Positions 42,801 through 55,217 of a DNA stretch of 64,000 nucleotides are shown here, piece after piece (position 1 is the first letter of the stretch; every line of letters starts with the position of its first letter). The notes below the pieces were generated by a model. It worked only from the letters and a program-made list of their open reading frames with translations, did not search any database and was not told the origin of the DNA. Source of the stretch: Ulva prolifera. Its lineage: Eukaryota; Chlorophyta; Ulvophyceae; Ulvales; Ulvaceae. The stretch lies in the NCBI GenBank assembly GCA_023078555.1, contig CM041197.1:6655810-6719809 (forward strand). Direction: 5' to 3'. The position numbers were made by a program, and so were the translations under genes.

Positions 42801-44640
42801 CTAGTAGTTGAAAAGTTCACAGGCGCTGTATATGGCATGCATTTACTCAGCGAGAAGAGAATTCGACACATTGGATCAGAGCACTACTCTAGAAAACACT
42901 TATCACAAGACATAGGTGTGTGTGACCTTTGCGCACGTCCGTTAAGAGCAACATGCTTCCCTGTCACCTTGAAGTCGAAAAGTTCACAGGTGATGAATAT
43001 GTAATGTATTGGCTCATCTAGAAAGGTTTTTCCACACGTTGAAGTTGATTGCTTTACTACAACACACGCTACACATGACATTGGTGTGTGGGACCTTTGC
43101 GCACGTCCGTTAAAGCGCAACCGGCTTCCCTCTCACCTAAAAGTTGAAAAGTTCACAGGTGCTGAATATGTAATGTATTGGCTCATCGAGAAAAGATTTT
43201 CCACACGTCGAAGTTGAGTGCTTTACTGCAACACACTCTACACATGACATAGGTGTGTGTGACCTTTGCGCACGTCCGTTAAAGCGCAACCGGCTTCCCT
43301 GTCACCTAAAAGTTGAAAAGTTCACAGGTGCTGAATATGTAATGTATTGGCTCATCGAGAAAAGATTTTCCACACGTCGAAGTTGAGTGCTTTACTACAA
43401 CACACTTAACACAAGCCATAGGCGTGTGTGACCTTTGCGCACGTCCGTTAAGAGCAACATGCTTCCCTGTCACCTTGAAGTCGAAAAGTTCACAGGTGCT
43501 GAATATGTAATGTATTGGCTCATCGAGAAAAGATTTTCCACACGTAAAAGTTGAGTGCTTTACTACAACACACTTAACACAAGCCATAGGTGTGTGTGAC
43601 CTTTGCGCACGTCCATTGACGAGCAACCTGCTTCCCTGTCACCTAGTAGTTGAAAAGTTCACAGGCGCTGTATATGGCATGCATTTACTCAGCGAGAAGA
43701 GAATTCGACACATTGGATCAGAGCACTACTCTAGAAAACACTTATCACAAGACATAGGTGTGTGTGACCTTTGCGCACGTCCGTTAAGAGCAACATGCTT
43801 CCCTGTCACCTTGAAGTCGAAAAGTTCACAGGTGATGAATATGTAATGTATTGGCTCATCTAGAAAGGTTTTTCCACACGTTGAAGTTGATTGCTTTACT
43901 ACAACACACGCTACACATGACATTGGTGTGTGGGACCTTTGCGCACGTCCGTTAAAGCGCAACCGGCTTCCCTCTCACCTAAAAGTTGAAAAGTTCACAG
44001 GTGCTGAATATGTAATGTATTGGCTCATCGAGAAAATATTTTCCACACGTCGAAGTTGAGTGCTTTACTACAACACACTCTACACATGACATAGGTGTGT
44101 GTGACCTTTGCGCACGTCCGTTAAAGCGCAACCGGCTTCCCTGTCACCTAAAAGTTAAAAAGTTCACAGGTGCTGAATATGTAATGTATTGGCTCATCGA
44201 GAAAATATTTTCCACACGTCGAAGTTGAGTGCTTTACTACAACACACTCTACACATGACATAGGTGTGTGGGACCTTTGCGCACGTCCGTTAAAGCGCAA
44301 CCGGCTTCCCTGTCACCTAAAAGTTGAAAAGTTCACAGGTGCTGAATATGTAATGTATTGGCTCATCGAGAAAATATTTTCCACACGTCGAAGTTGAGTG
44401 CTTTACTACAACACACTCTACACATGACATAGGTGTGTGTGACCTTTGCGCACGTCCGTTAAAGCGCAACCGGCTTCCCTGTCACCTAAAAGTTAAAAAG
44501 TTCACAGGTGCTGAATATGTAATGTATTGGCTCATCGTGAAAAGATTTTCCACACGTCGAAGTTGAGTGCTTTACTACAACACACTCTACACATGACATA
44601 GGTGTGTGTGACCTTTGCGCACGTCCGTTAAAGCGCAACC
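36880..44640 (+). repeat. 3876-bp (23-monomer) higher-order repeat, two copies
   Basis: The copies are about 36880-40760 and 40760-44640. Matching marks lie exactly 3876 bp apart: the variant CACCTAGTAGTAG with TTCACACGTGC (about 36900 and 40776), and GAGAAAATGTTTTCC (about 37796 and 41672). B-C pairs at 37021, 38538 and 40897 recur at 40897, 42414 and 44773. Internally the unit is a 9-monomer (1517 bp) plus a 14-monomer (2359 bp) segment; the private CATCGTGAAAAG variant recurs at about 38299, 40658, 42176 and 44535. The copies are not perfect (for example CACACTCCGAAG only at about 41686). Confidence 0.8.
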
Positions 44641-46118
44641 GGCTTCCCTGTCACCTAAAAGTTGAAAAGTTCACAGGTGCTGAATATGTAATGTATTGGC
44701 TCATCGAGAAAAGATTTTCCACACGTCGAAGTTGAGTGCTTTACTACAACACACTTAACACAAGCCATAGGCGTGTGTGACCTTTGCGCACGTCCGTTGA
44801 CGAGCAACCGGCTTCCCTGTCACCTAGTAGTTGAAAAGTTCACAGGCGCTGTATATGGCATGCATTTACTCAGCAAGAAGAGAATTCGACACATTGGATC
44901 AGAGCACTACTCTAGAAAACACTTATCACAAGACATAGGTGTGTGTGACCTTTGCGCACGTCCGTTAAGAGCAACATGCTTCCCTGTCACCTTGAAGTCG
45001 AAAAGTTCACAGGTGCTGAATATGTAATGTATTGGCTCATCGAGAAAAGATTTTCCACACGTAAAAGTTGAGTGCTTTACTACAACACACTTAACACCTG
45101 CCATAGGTGTGTGTGACCTTTGCGCACGTCCATTGACGAGCAACCGGCTTCCCTGTCACCTAGTAGTTGAAAAGTTCACAGGCGCTGTATATGGCATGCA
45201 TTTACTCAGCGAGAAGAGAATTCGACACATTGGATCAGAGCACTACTCTAGAAAACACTTATCACAAGACATAGGTGTGTGTGACCTTTGCGCACGTCCG
45301 TTAAGAGCAACATGCTTCCCTGTCACCTTGAAGTCGAAAAGTTCACAGGTGCTGAATATGTAATGTATTGGCTCATCGAGAAAAGATTTTCCACACGTAA
45401 AAGTTGAGTGCTTTACTACAACACACTTAACACAAGCCATAGGTGTGTGTGACCTTTGCGCACGTCCATTGACGAGCAACCGGCTTCCCTGTCACCTAGT
45501 AGTTGAAAAGTTCACAGGCGCTGTATATGGCATGCATTTACTCAGCGAGAAGAGAATTCGACACATTGGATCAGAGCACTACTCTAGAAAACACTTATCA
45601 CAAGACATAGGTGTGTGTGACCTTTGCGCACGTCCGTTAAGAGCAACATGCTTCCCTGTCACCTTGAAGTCGAAAAGTTCACAGGTGATGAATATGTAAT
45701 GTATTGGCTCATCTAGAAAGGTTTTTCCACACGTTGAAGTTGATTGCTTTACTACAACACACGCTACACATGACATTGGTGTGTGGGACCTTTGCGCACG
45801 TCCGTTAAAGCGCAACCGGCTTCCCTCTCACCTAAAAGTTGAAAAGTTCACAGGTGCTGAATATGTAATGTATTGGCTCATCGAGAAAAGATTTTCCACA
45901 CGTCGAAGTTGAGTGCTTTACTGCAACACACTCTACACATGACATAGGTGTGTGTGACCTTTGCGCACGTCCGTTAAAGCGCAACCGGCTTCCCTGTCAC
46001 CTAAAAGTTGAAAAGTTCACAGGTGCTGAATATGTAATGTATTGGCTCATCGAGAAAAGATTTTCCACACGTCGAAGTTGAGTGCTTTACTACAACACAC
46101 TTAACACAAGCCATAGGC

Positions 46119-49030
46119 GTGTGTGACCTTTGCGCACGTCCGTTGACGAGCAACCGGCTTCCCTGTCACCTAGAAGTTGAAAAGTTCACAGGCGCTGTAT
46201 ATGGCATGCATTTACTCAGCAAGAAGAGAATTCGACACATTGGATCAGAGCACTACTCTAGAAAACACTTATCACAAGACATAGGTGTGTGTGACCTTTG
46301 CGCACGTCCGTTAAGAGCAACATGCTTCCCTGTCACCTTGAAGTCGAAAAGTTCACAGGTGCTGAATATGTAATGTATTGGCTCACCGAGAAAAGATTTT
46401 CCACACGTAAAAGTTGAGTGCTTTACTACAACACACTTAACACAAGCCATAGGTGTGTGTGACCTTTGCGCACGTCCATTGACGAGCAACCGGCTTCCCT
46501 GTCACCTAGTAGTTGAAAAGTTCACAGGCGCTGTATATGGCATGCATTTACTCAGCGAGAAGAGAATTCGACACATTGGATCAGAGCACTACTCTAGAAA
46601 ACACTTATCACAAGACATAGGTGTGTGTGACCTTTGCGCACGTACGTTAAGAGCAACATGCTTCCCTGTCACCTTGAAGTCGAAAAGTTCACAGGTGATG
46701 AATATGTAATGTATTGGCTCATCTAGAAAGGTTTTTCCACACGTTGAAGTTGATTGCTTTACTACAACACACGCTACACATGACATAGGTGTGTGGGACC
46801 TTTGCGCACGTCCGTTAAAGCGCAACCGGCTTCCCTCTCACCTAAAAGTTGAAAAGTTCACAGGTGCTGAATATGTAATGTATTGGCTCATCGAGAAAAT
46901 ATTTTCCACACGTCGAAGTTGAGTGCTTTACTACAACACACTCTACACATGACATAGGTGTGTGTGACCTTTGCGCACGTCCGTTAAAGCGCAACCGGCT
47001 TCCCTGTCACCTAAAAGTTGAAAAGTTCACAGGTGCTGAATATGTAATGTATTGGCTCATCGAGAAAAGATTTTCCACACGTCGAAGTTGAGTGCTTTAC
47101 TACAACACACTTAACACAAGCCATAGGCGTGTGTGACCTTTGCGCACGTCCGTTGACGAGCAACCGGCTTCCCTGTCACCTAGAAGTTGAAAAGTTCACA
47201 GGCGCTGTATATGGCATGCATTTACTCAGCAAGAAGAGAATTCGACACATTGGATCAGAGCACTACTCTAGAAAACACTTATCACAAGACATAGGTGTGT
47301 GTGACCTTTGCGCACGTCCGTTAAGAGCAACATGCTTCCCTGTCACCTTGAAGTCGAAAAGTTCACAGGTGCTGAATATGTAATGTATTGGCTCACCGAG
47401 AAAAGATTTTCCACACGTAAAAGTTGAGTGCTTTACTACAACACACTTAACACAAGCCATAGGTGTGTGTGACCTTTGCGCACGTCCATTGACGAGCAAC
47501 CGGCTTCCCTGTCACCTAGTAGTTGAAAAGTTCACAGGCGCTGTATATGGCATGCATTTACTCAGCGAGAAGAGAATTCGACACATTGGATCAGAGCACT
47601 ACTCTAGAAAACACTTATCACAAGACATAGGTGTGTGTGACCTTTGCGCACGTCCGTTAAGAGCAACATGCTTCCCTGTCACCTTGAAGTCGAAAAGTTC
47701 ACAGGTGATGAATATGTAATGTATTGGCTCATCTAGAAAGGTTTTTCCACACGTTGAAGTTGATTGCTTTACTACAACACACGCTACACATGACATAGGT
47801 GTGTGGGACCTTTGCGCACGTCCGTTAAAGCGCAACCGGCTTCCCTCTCACCTAAAAGTTGAAAAGTTCACAGGTGCTGAATATGTAATGTATTGGCTCA
47901 TCGAGAAAATATTTTCCACACGTCGAAGTTGAGTGCTTTACTACAACACACTCTACACATGACATAGGTGTGTGTGACCTTTGCGCACGTCCGTTAAAGC
48001 GCAACCGGCTTCCCTGTCACCTAAAAGTTGAAAAGTTCACAGGTGCTGAATATGTAATGTATTGGCTCATCGAGAAAAGATTTTCCACACGTCGAAGTTG
48101 AGTGCTTTACTACAACACACTTAACACAAGCCATAGGCGTGTGTGACCTTTGCGCACGTCCGTTGACGAGCAACCGGCTTCCCTGTCACCTAGAAGTTGA
48201 AAAGTTCACAGGCGCTGTATATGGCATGCATTTACTCAGCAAGAAGAGAATTCGACACATTGGATCAGAGCACTACTCTAGAAAACACTTATCACAAGAC
48301 ATAGGTGTGTGTGACCTTTGCGCACGTCCGTTAAGAGCAACATGCTTCCCTGTCACCTTGAAGTCGAAAAGTTCACAGGTGCTGAATATGTAATGTATTG
48401 GCTCACCGAGAAAAGATTTTCCACACGTAAAAGTTGAGTGCTTTACTACAACACACTTAACACAAGCCATAGGTGTGTGTGACCTTTGCGCACGTCCATT
48501 GACGAGCAACCGGCTTCCCTGTCACCTAGTAGTTGAAAAGTTCACAGGCGCTGTATATGGCATGCATTTACTCAGCGAGAAGAGAATTCGACACATTGGA
48601 TCAGAGCACTACTCTAGAAAACACTTATCACAAGACATAGGTGTGTGTGACCTTTGCGCACGTCCGTTAAGAGCAACATGCTTCCCTGTCACCTTGAAGT
48701 CGAAAAGTTCACAGGTGATGAATATGTAATGTATTGGCTCATCTAGAAAGGTTTTTCCACACGTTGAAGTTGATTGCTTTACTACAACACACGCTACACA
48801 TGACATAGGTGTGTGGGACCTTTGCGCACGTCCGTTAAAGCGCAACCGGCTTCCCTCTCACCTTAAAGTTGAAAAGTTCACAGGTGCTGAATATGTAATG
48901 TATTGGCTCATCGAGAAAATATTTTCCACACGTCGAAGTTGAGTGCTTTACTACAACACACTCTACACATGACATAGGTGTGTGTGACCTTTGCGCACGT
49001 CCGTTAAAGCGCAACCGGCTTCCCTGTCAC
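46119..49030 (+). repeat. 1010-bp (6-monomer) higher-order repeat, about three copies
   Basis: B units with the variant CACCTAGAAGTTG start at 46119, 47129 and 48139, exactly 1010 bp apart (two of 169 and four of 168). Each is followed by C with GGCTCACCGAG, then another B-C pair and A units. The third copy diverges near 49037, where GTTAAAAAG replaces GTTGAAAAG. Confidence 0.8.
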
Positions 49031-52000
49031 CTAAAAGTTAAAAAGTTCACAGGTGCTGAATATGTAATGTATTGGCTCATCGAGAAAAGATTTTCCACAC
49101 GTCGACGTTGAGTGCTTTACTACAACGCTCTCTTCACATGACATAGGTGTGTGTGACCTTTGCGCACGTCCGTTAAAGCGCAACCGGCTTCCCTGTCACC
49201 TAGAAGTTGAAAAGTTCACAGGTTCTGAATATGTAATGTATTGGCTCATCGAGAAAAGATTTTCCACACGTCGAAGTTGAGTGCTTTACTACAACACACT
49301 CTACACATGACATAGGTGTGTGTGACCTTTGCGCACGTCCGTTAAAGCGCAACCGGCTTCCCTGTCACCTAAAAGTTAAAAAGTTCACAGGTGCTGAATA
49401 TGTAACGTATTGGCTCATCGAGAAAATATTTTCCACACGTCGAAGTTGAGTGCTTTACTACAACACACTCTACACATGACATAGGTGTGTGGGACCTTTG
49501 CGCACGTCCGTTAAAGCGCAACCGGCTTCCCTGTCACCTAAAAGTTGAAAAGTTCACAGGTGCTGAATATGTAATGTATTGGCTCATCGAGAAAAGATTT
49601 TCCACACGTCGAAGTTGAGTGCTTTACTACAACACACTCTACACATGACATAGGTGTGTGTGACCTTTGCGCACGTCCGTTAAAGCGCAACCGGCTTCCC
49701 TGTCACCTAAAAGTTGAAAAGTTCACAGGTGCTGAATATGTAATGTATTGGCTCATCGAGAAAAGATTTTCCACACGTCGAAGTTGAGTGCTTTACTACA
49801 ACACACTTAACACAAGCCATAGGCGTGTGTGACCTTTGCGCACGTCCGTTGACGAGCAACCGGCTTCCCTGTCACCTAGAAGTTGAAAAGTTCACAGGCG
49901 CTGTATATGGCATGCATTTACTCAGCAAGAAGAGAATTCGACACATTGGATCAGAGCACTACTCTAGAAAACACTTATCACAAGACATAGGTGTGTGTGA
50001 CCTTTGCGCACGTCCGTTAAGAGCAACATGCTTCCCTGTCACCTTGAAGTCGAAAAGTTCACAGGTGCTGAATATGTAATGTATTGGCTCACCGAGAAAC
50101 GATTTTCCACACGTAAAAGTTGAGTGCTTTACTACAACACACTTAACACAAGCCATAGGTGTGTGTGACCTTTGCGCACGTCCGTTGACGAGCAACCGGC
50201 TTCCCTGTCACCTAGAAGTTGAAAAGTTCACAGGCGCTGTATATGGCATGCATTTACTCAGCTAGAAGAGAATTCGACACATTGGATCAGAGCACTACTC
50301 TAGAAAACACTTATCACAAGACATAGGTGTGTGTGACCTTTGCGCACGTCCGTTAAGAGCAACATGCTTCCCTGTCACCTTGAAGTCGAAAAGTTCACAG
50401 GTGCTGAATATGTAATGTATTGGCTCACCGAGAAAAGATTTTCCACACGTAAAAGTTGAGTGCTTTACTACAACACACTTAACACAAGCCATAGGTGTGT
50501 GTGACCTTTGCGCACGTCCATTGACGAGCAACCGGCTTCCCTGTCACCTAGTAGTTGAAAAGTTCACAGGCGCTGTATATGGCATGCATTTACTCAGCGA
50601 GAAGAGAATTCGACACATTGGATCAGAGCACTACTCTAGAAAACACTTATCACAAGACATAGGTGTGTGTGACCTTTGCGCACGTCCGTTAAGAGCAACA
50701 TGCTTCCCTGTCACCTTGAAGTCGAAAAGTTCACAGGTGATGAATATGTAATGTATTGGCTCATCTAGAAAGGTTTTTCCACACGTTGAAGTTGATTGCT
50801 TTACTACAACACACGCTACACATGACATAGGTGTGTGGGACCTTTGCGCACGTCCGTTAAAGCGCAACCGGCTTCCCTCTCACCTAAAAGTTGAAAAGTT
50901 CACAGGTGCTGAATATGTAATGTATTGGCTCATCGAGAAAATATTTTCCACACGTCGAAGTTGAGTGCTTTACTACAACACACTCTACACATGACATAGG
51001 TGTGTGTGACCTTTGCGCACGTCCGTTAAAGCGCAACCGGCTTCCCTGTCACCTAAAAGTTAAAAAGTTCACAGGTGCTGAATATGTAATGTATTGGCTC
51101 ATCGAGAAAAGATTTTCCACACGTCGACGTTGAGTGCTTTACTACAACGCTCTCTTCACATGACATAGGTGTGTGTGACCTTTGCGCACGTCCGTTAAAG
51201 CGCAACCGGCTTCCCTGTCACCTAGAAGTTGAAAAGTTCACAGGTTCTGAATATGTAATGTATTGGCTCATCGAGAAAAGATTTTCCACACGTCGAAGTT
51301 GAGTGCTTTACTACAACACACTCTACACATGACATAGGTGTGTGTGACCTTTGCGCACGTCCGTTAAAGCGCAACCGGCTTCCCTGTCACCTAAAAGTTA
51401 AAAAATTCACAGGTGCTGAATATGTAATGTATTGGCTCATCGAGAAAATATTTTCCACACGTCGAAGTTGAGTGCTTTACTACAACACACTCTACACATG
51501 ACATAGGTGTGTGGGACCTTTGCGCACGTCCGTTAAAGCGCAACCGGCTTCCCTGTCACCTAAAAGTTGAAAAGTTCACAGGTGCTGAATATGTAATGTA
51601 TTGGCTCATCGAGAAAAGATTTTCCACACGTCGAAGTTGAGTGCTTTACTACAACACACTCTACACATGACATAGGTGTGTGTGACCTTTGCGCACGTCC
51701 GTTAAAGCGCAACCGGCTTCCCTGTCACCTAAAAGTTGAAAAGTTCACAGGTGCTGAATATGTAATGTATTGGCTCATCGAGAAAAGATTTTCCACACGT
51801 CGAAGTTGAGTGCTTTACTACAACACACTTAACACAAGCCATAGGCGTGTGTGACCTTTGCGCACGTCCGTTGACGAGCAACCGGCTTCCCTGTCACCTA
51901 GTAGTTGAAAAGTTCACAGGCGCTGTATATGGCATGCATTTACTCAGCAAGAAGAGAATTCGACACATTGGATCAGAGCACTACTCTAGAAAACACTTAT

Positions 52001-52890
52001 CACAAGACATAGGTGTGTGTGACCTTTGCGCACGTCCGTTAAGAGCAACATGCTTCCCTGTCACCTTGAAGTCGAAAAGTTCACCGGTGATGAATATGTA
52101 ATGTATTGGCTCATCTAGAAAGGTTTTTCCACACGTTGAAGTTGATTGCTTTACTACAACACACGCTACACATGACATTGGTGTGTGGGACCTTTGCGCG
52201 CGTCCGTTAAAGCGCAACCGGCTTCCCTCTCACCTAAAAGTTGAAAAGTTCACAGGTGCTGAATATGTAATGTATTGGCTCATCGAGAAAATATTTTCCA
52301 CACGTCGAAGTTGAGTGCTTTACTACAACACACTCTACACATGACATAGGTGTGTGTGACCTTTGCGCACGTCCGTTAAAGCGCAACCGGCTTCCCTGTC
52401 ACCTAAAAGTTAAAAAGTTCACAGGTGCTGAATATGTAATGTATTGGCTCATCGAGAAAAGATTTTCCACACGTCGAAGTTGAGTGCTTTACTACAACAC
52501 ACTCTACACATGACATAGGTGTGTGTGACCTTTGCGCACGTCCGTTAAAGCGCAACCGGCTTCCCTGTCACCTAAAAGTTGAAAAGTTCACAGGTGCTGA
52601 ATATGTAATGTATTGGCTCATCGAGAAAAGATTTTCCACACGTCGAAGTTGAGTGCTTTACTACAACACACTTAACACAAGCCATAGGCGTGTGTGACCT
52701 TTGCGCACGTCCGTTGACGAGCAACCGGCTTCCCTGTCACCTAGTAGTTGAAAAGTTCACAGGCGCTGTATATGGCATGCATTTACTCAGCAAGAAGAGA
52801 ATTCGACACATTGGATCAGAGCACTACTCTAGAAAACACTTATCACAAGACATAGGTGTGTGTGACCTTTGCGCACGTCCGTTAAGAGCA
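48850..52890 (+). repeat. 2022-bp (12-monomer) repeat with partial second copy
   Basis: The private variant CACAGGTTCTGAATATG occurs at 49221 and 51243, exactly 2022 bp apart, with similar flanking type A units including GTCGACGTTGAG and the CGCTCTCTTCAC ending. A third occurrence of the variant at 54446 lies 19 monomers further on. Outer limits are approximate. Confidence 0.6.
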
Positions 52891-54060
52891 ACATGCTTCC
52901 CTGTCACCTTGAAGTCGAAAAGTTCACAGGTGATGGATATGTAATGTATTGGCTCATCTAGAAAGGTTTTTCCACACGTTGAAGTTGATTGCTTTACTAC
53001 AACACACGCTACACATGACATTGGTGTGTGGGACCTTTGCGCACGTCCGTTAAAGCGCAACCGGCTTCCCTCTCACCTAAAAGTTGAAAAGTTCACAGGT
53101 GCTGAATATGTAATGTATTGGCTCATCGAGAAAATATTTTCCACACGTCGAAGTTGAGTGCTTTACTACAACACACTCTACACATGACATAGGTGTGTGT
53201 GACCTTTGCGCACGTCCGTTAAAGCGCAACCGGCTTCCCTGTCACCTAAAAGTTAAAAAGTTCACAGGTGCTGAATATGTAATGTATTGGCTCATCGAGA
53301 AAAGATTTTCCACACGTCGAAGTTGAGTGCTTTACTACAACACACTCTACACATGACATAGGTGTGTGTGACCTTTGCGCACGTCCGTTAAAGCGCAACC
53401 GGCTTCCCTGTCACCTAAAAGTTGAAAAGTTCACAGGTGCTGAATATGTAATGTATTGGCTCATCGAGAAAAGATTTTCCACACGTCGAAGTTGAGTGCT
53501 TTACTACAACACACTTAACACAAGCCATAGGCGTGTGTGACCTTTGCGCACGTCCGTTGACGAGCAACCGGCTTCCCTGTCACCTAGTAGTTGAAAAGTT
53601 CACAGGCGCTGTATATGGCATGCATTTACTCAGCAAGAAGAGAATTCGACACATTGGATCAGAGCACTACTCTAGAAAACACTTATCACAAGACATAGGT
53701 GTGTGTGACCTTTGCGCACGTCCGTTAAGAGCAACATGCTTCCCTGTCACCTTGAAGTCGAAAAGTTCACAGGTGCTGAATATGTAATGTATTGGCTCAT
53801 CGAGAAAAGATTTTCCACACGTAAAAGTTGAGTGCTTTACTACAACACACTTAACACAAGCCATAGGTGTGTGTGACCTTTGCGCACGTCCATTGACGAG
53901 CAACCGGCTTCCCTATCACCTAGTAGTTGAAAAGTTCACAGGCGCTGTATATGGCATGCATTTACTCAGCGAGAAGAGAATTCGACACATTGGATCAGAG
54001 CACTACTCTAGAAAACACTTATCACAAGACATAGGTGTGTGTGACCTTTGCGCACGTCCG
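51847..54060 (+). repeat. 843-bp (5-monomer) higher-order repeat, about 2.6 copies
   Basis: B units start at 51847, 52690 and 53533, exactly 843 bp apart (three of 169 and two of 168). Each is followed by a C unit and three A units. The third copy changes after its first C, where a second B follows directly at 53869 instead of A units. Confidence 0.7.
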
Positions 54061-55217
54061 TTAAAGCGCAACCGGCTTCCCTCTCACCTAAAAGTTGAAA
54101 AGTTCACAGGTGCTGAATATGTAATGTATTGGCTCATCTAGAAAGGTTTTTCCACACGTCGAAGTTGATTGCTTTACTACAACACACGCTACACATGACA
54201 TAGGTGTGTGGGACCTTTGCGCACGTCCGTTAAGAGCAACATGCTTCCCTGTCACCTTGAAGTCGAAAAGTTCACAGGTGCTAAATATGTAATGTATTGG
54301 CTCATCGAGAAAAGTTTTTCCACACGTCGACGTTGAGTGCTTTACTACAACGCTCTCTTCACATGACATAGGTGTGTGTGACCTTTGCGCACGTCCGTTA
54401 AAGCGCAACCGGCTTCCCTGTCACCTAGAAGTTGAAAAGTTCACAGGTTCTGAATATGTAATGTATTGGCTCATCGAGAAAAGATTTTCCACACGTCGAA
54501 GTTGAGTGCTTTACTACAACACACTCTACACATGACCTAGGTGTGTGTGACCTTTGCGCACGTCCGTTAAAGCGCAACCGGCTTCCCTGTCACCTAAAAG
54601 TTGAAAAGTTCACAGGTTCTGAATATGTAATGTATTGGCTCATCGAGAAAAGATTTTCCACACGTCGAAGTTGAGTGCTTTACTACAACACACTCTACAC
54701 ATAACATAGGTGTGTGTGACCTTTGCGCACGTCCGTTAAGAGCAACATGCTTCCCTGTCACCTTGAAGTCGAAAAGTTCACAGGTGCTAAATATGTAATG
54801 TATTGGCTCATCGAGAAAAGTTTTTCCACACGTCGAAGTTGAGTGCTTTACTACAACACACTCTACACATGACATAGGTGTGTGTGACCTTTGCGCACGT
54901 CCGTTAAAGCGCAACCGGCTTCCCTGTCACCTAAAAGTTGAAAAGTTCACAGGTGCTGAATATGTAATGTATTGGCTCATCGAGAAAAGTTTTTCCACAC
55001 GTCGAAGTTGAGTGCTTTACTACAACACACTCTACACATGACATAGGTGTGTGTGACCTTTGCGCACGTCCGTTAAAGCGCAACCGGCTTCCATGTCACC
55101 TAATAGTAGAAAAGTTCACAGGTGCTGAATATGTAATGTATTGGCTCATCGAGAAAAGATTTTCCACACGTCGAAGTTGAGTGCTTTACTACAACACACT
55201 TAACACAAGCCATAGGC

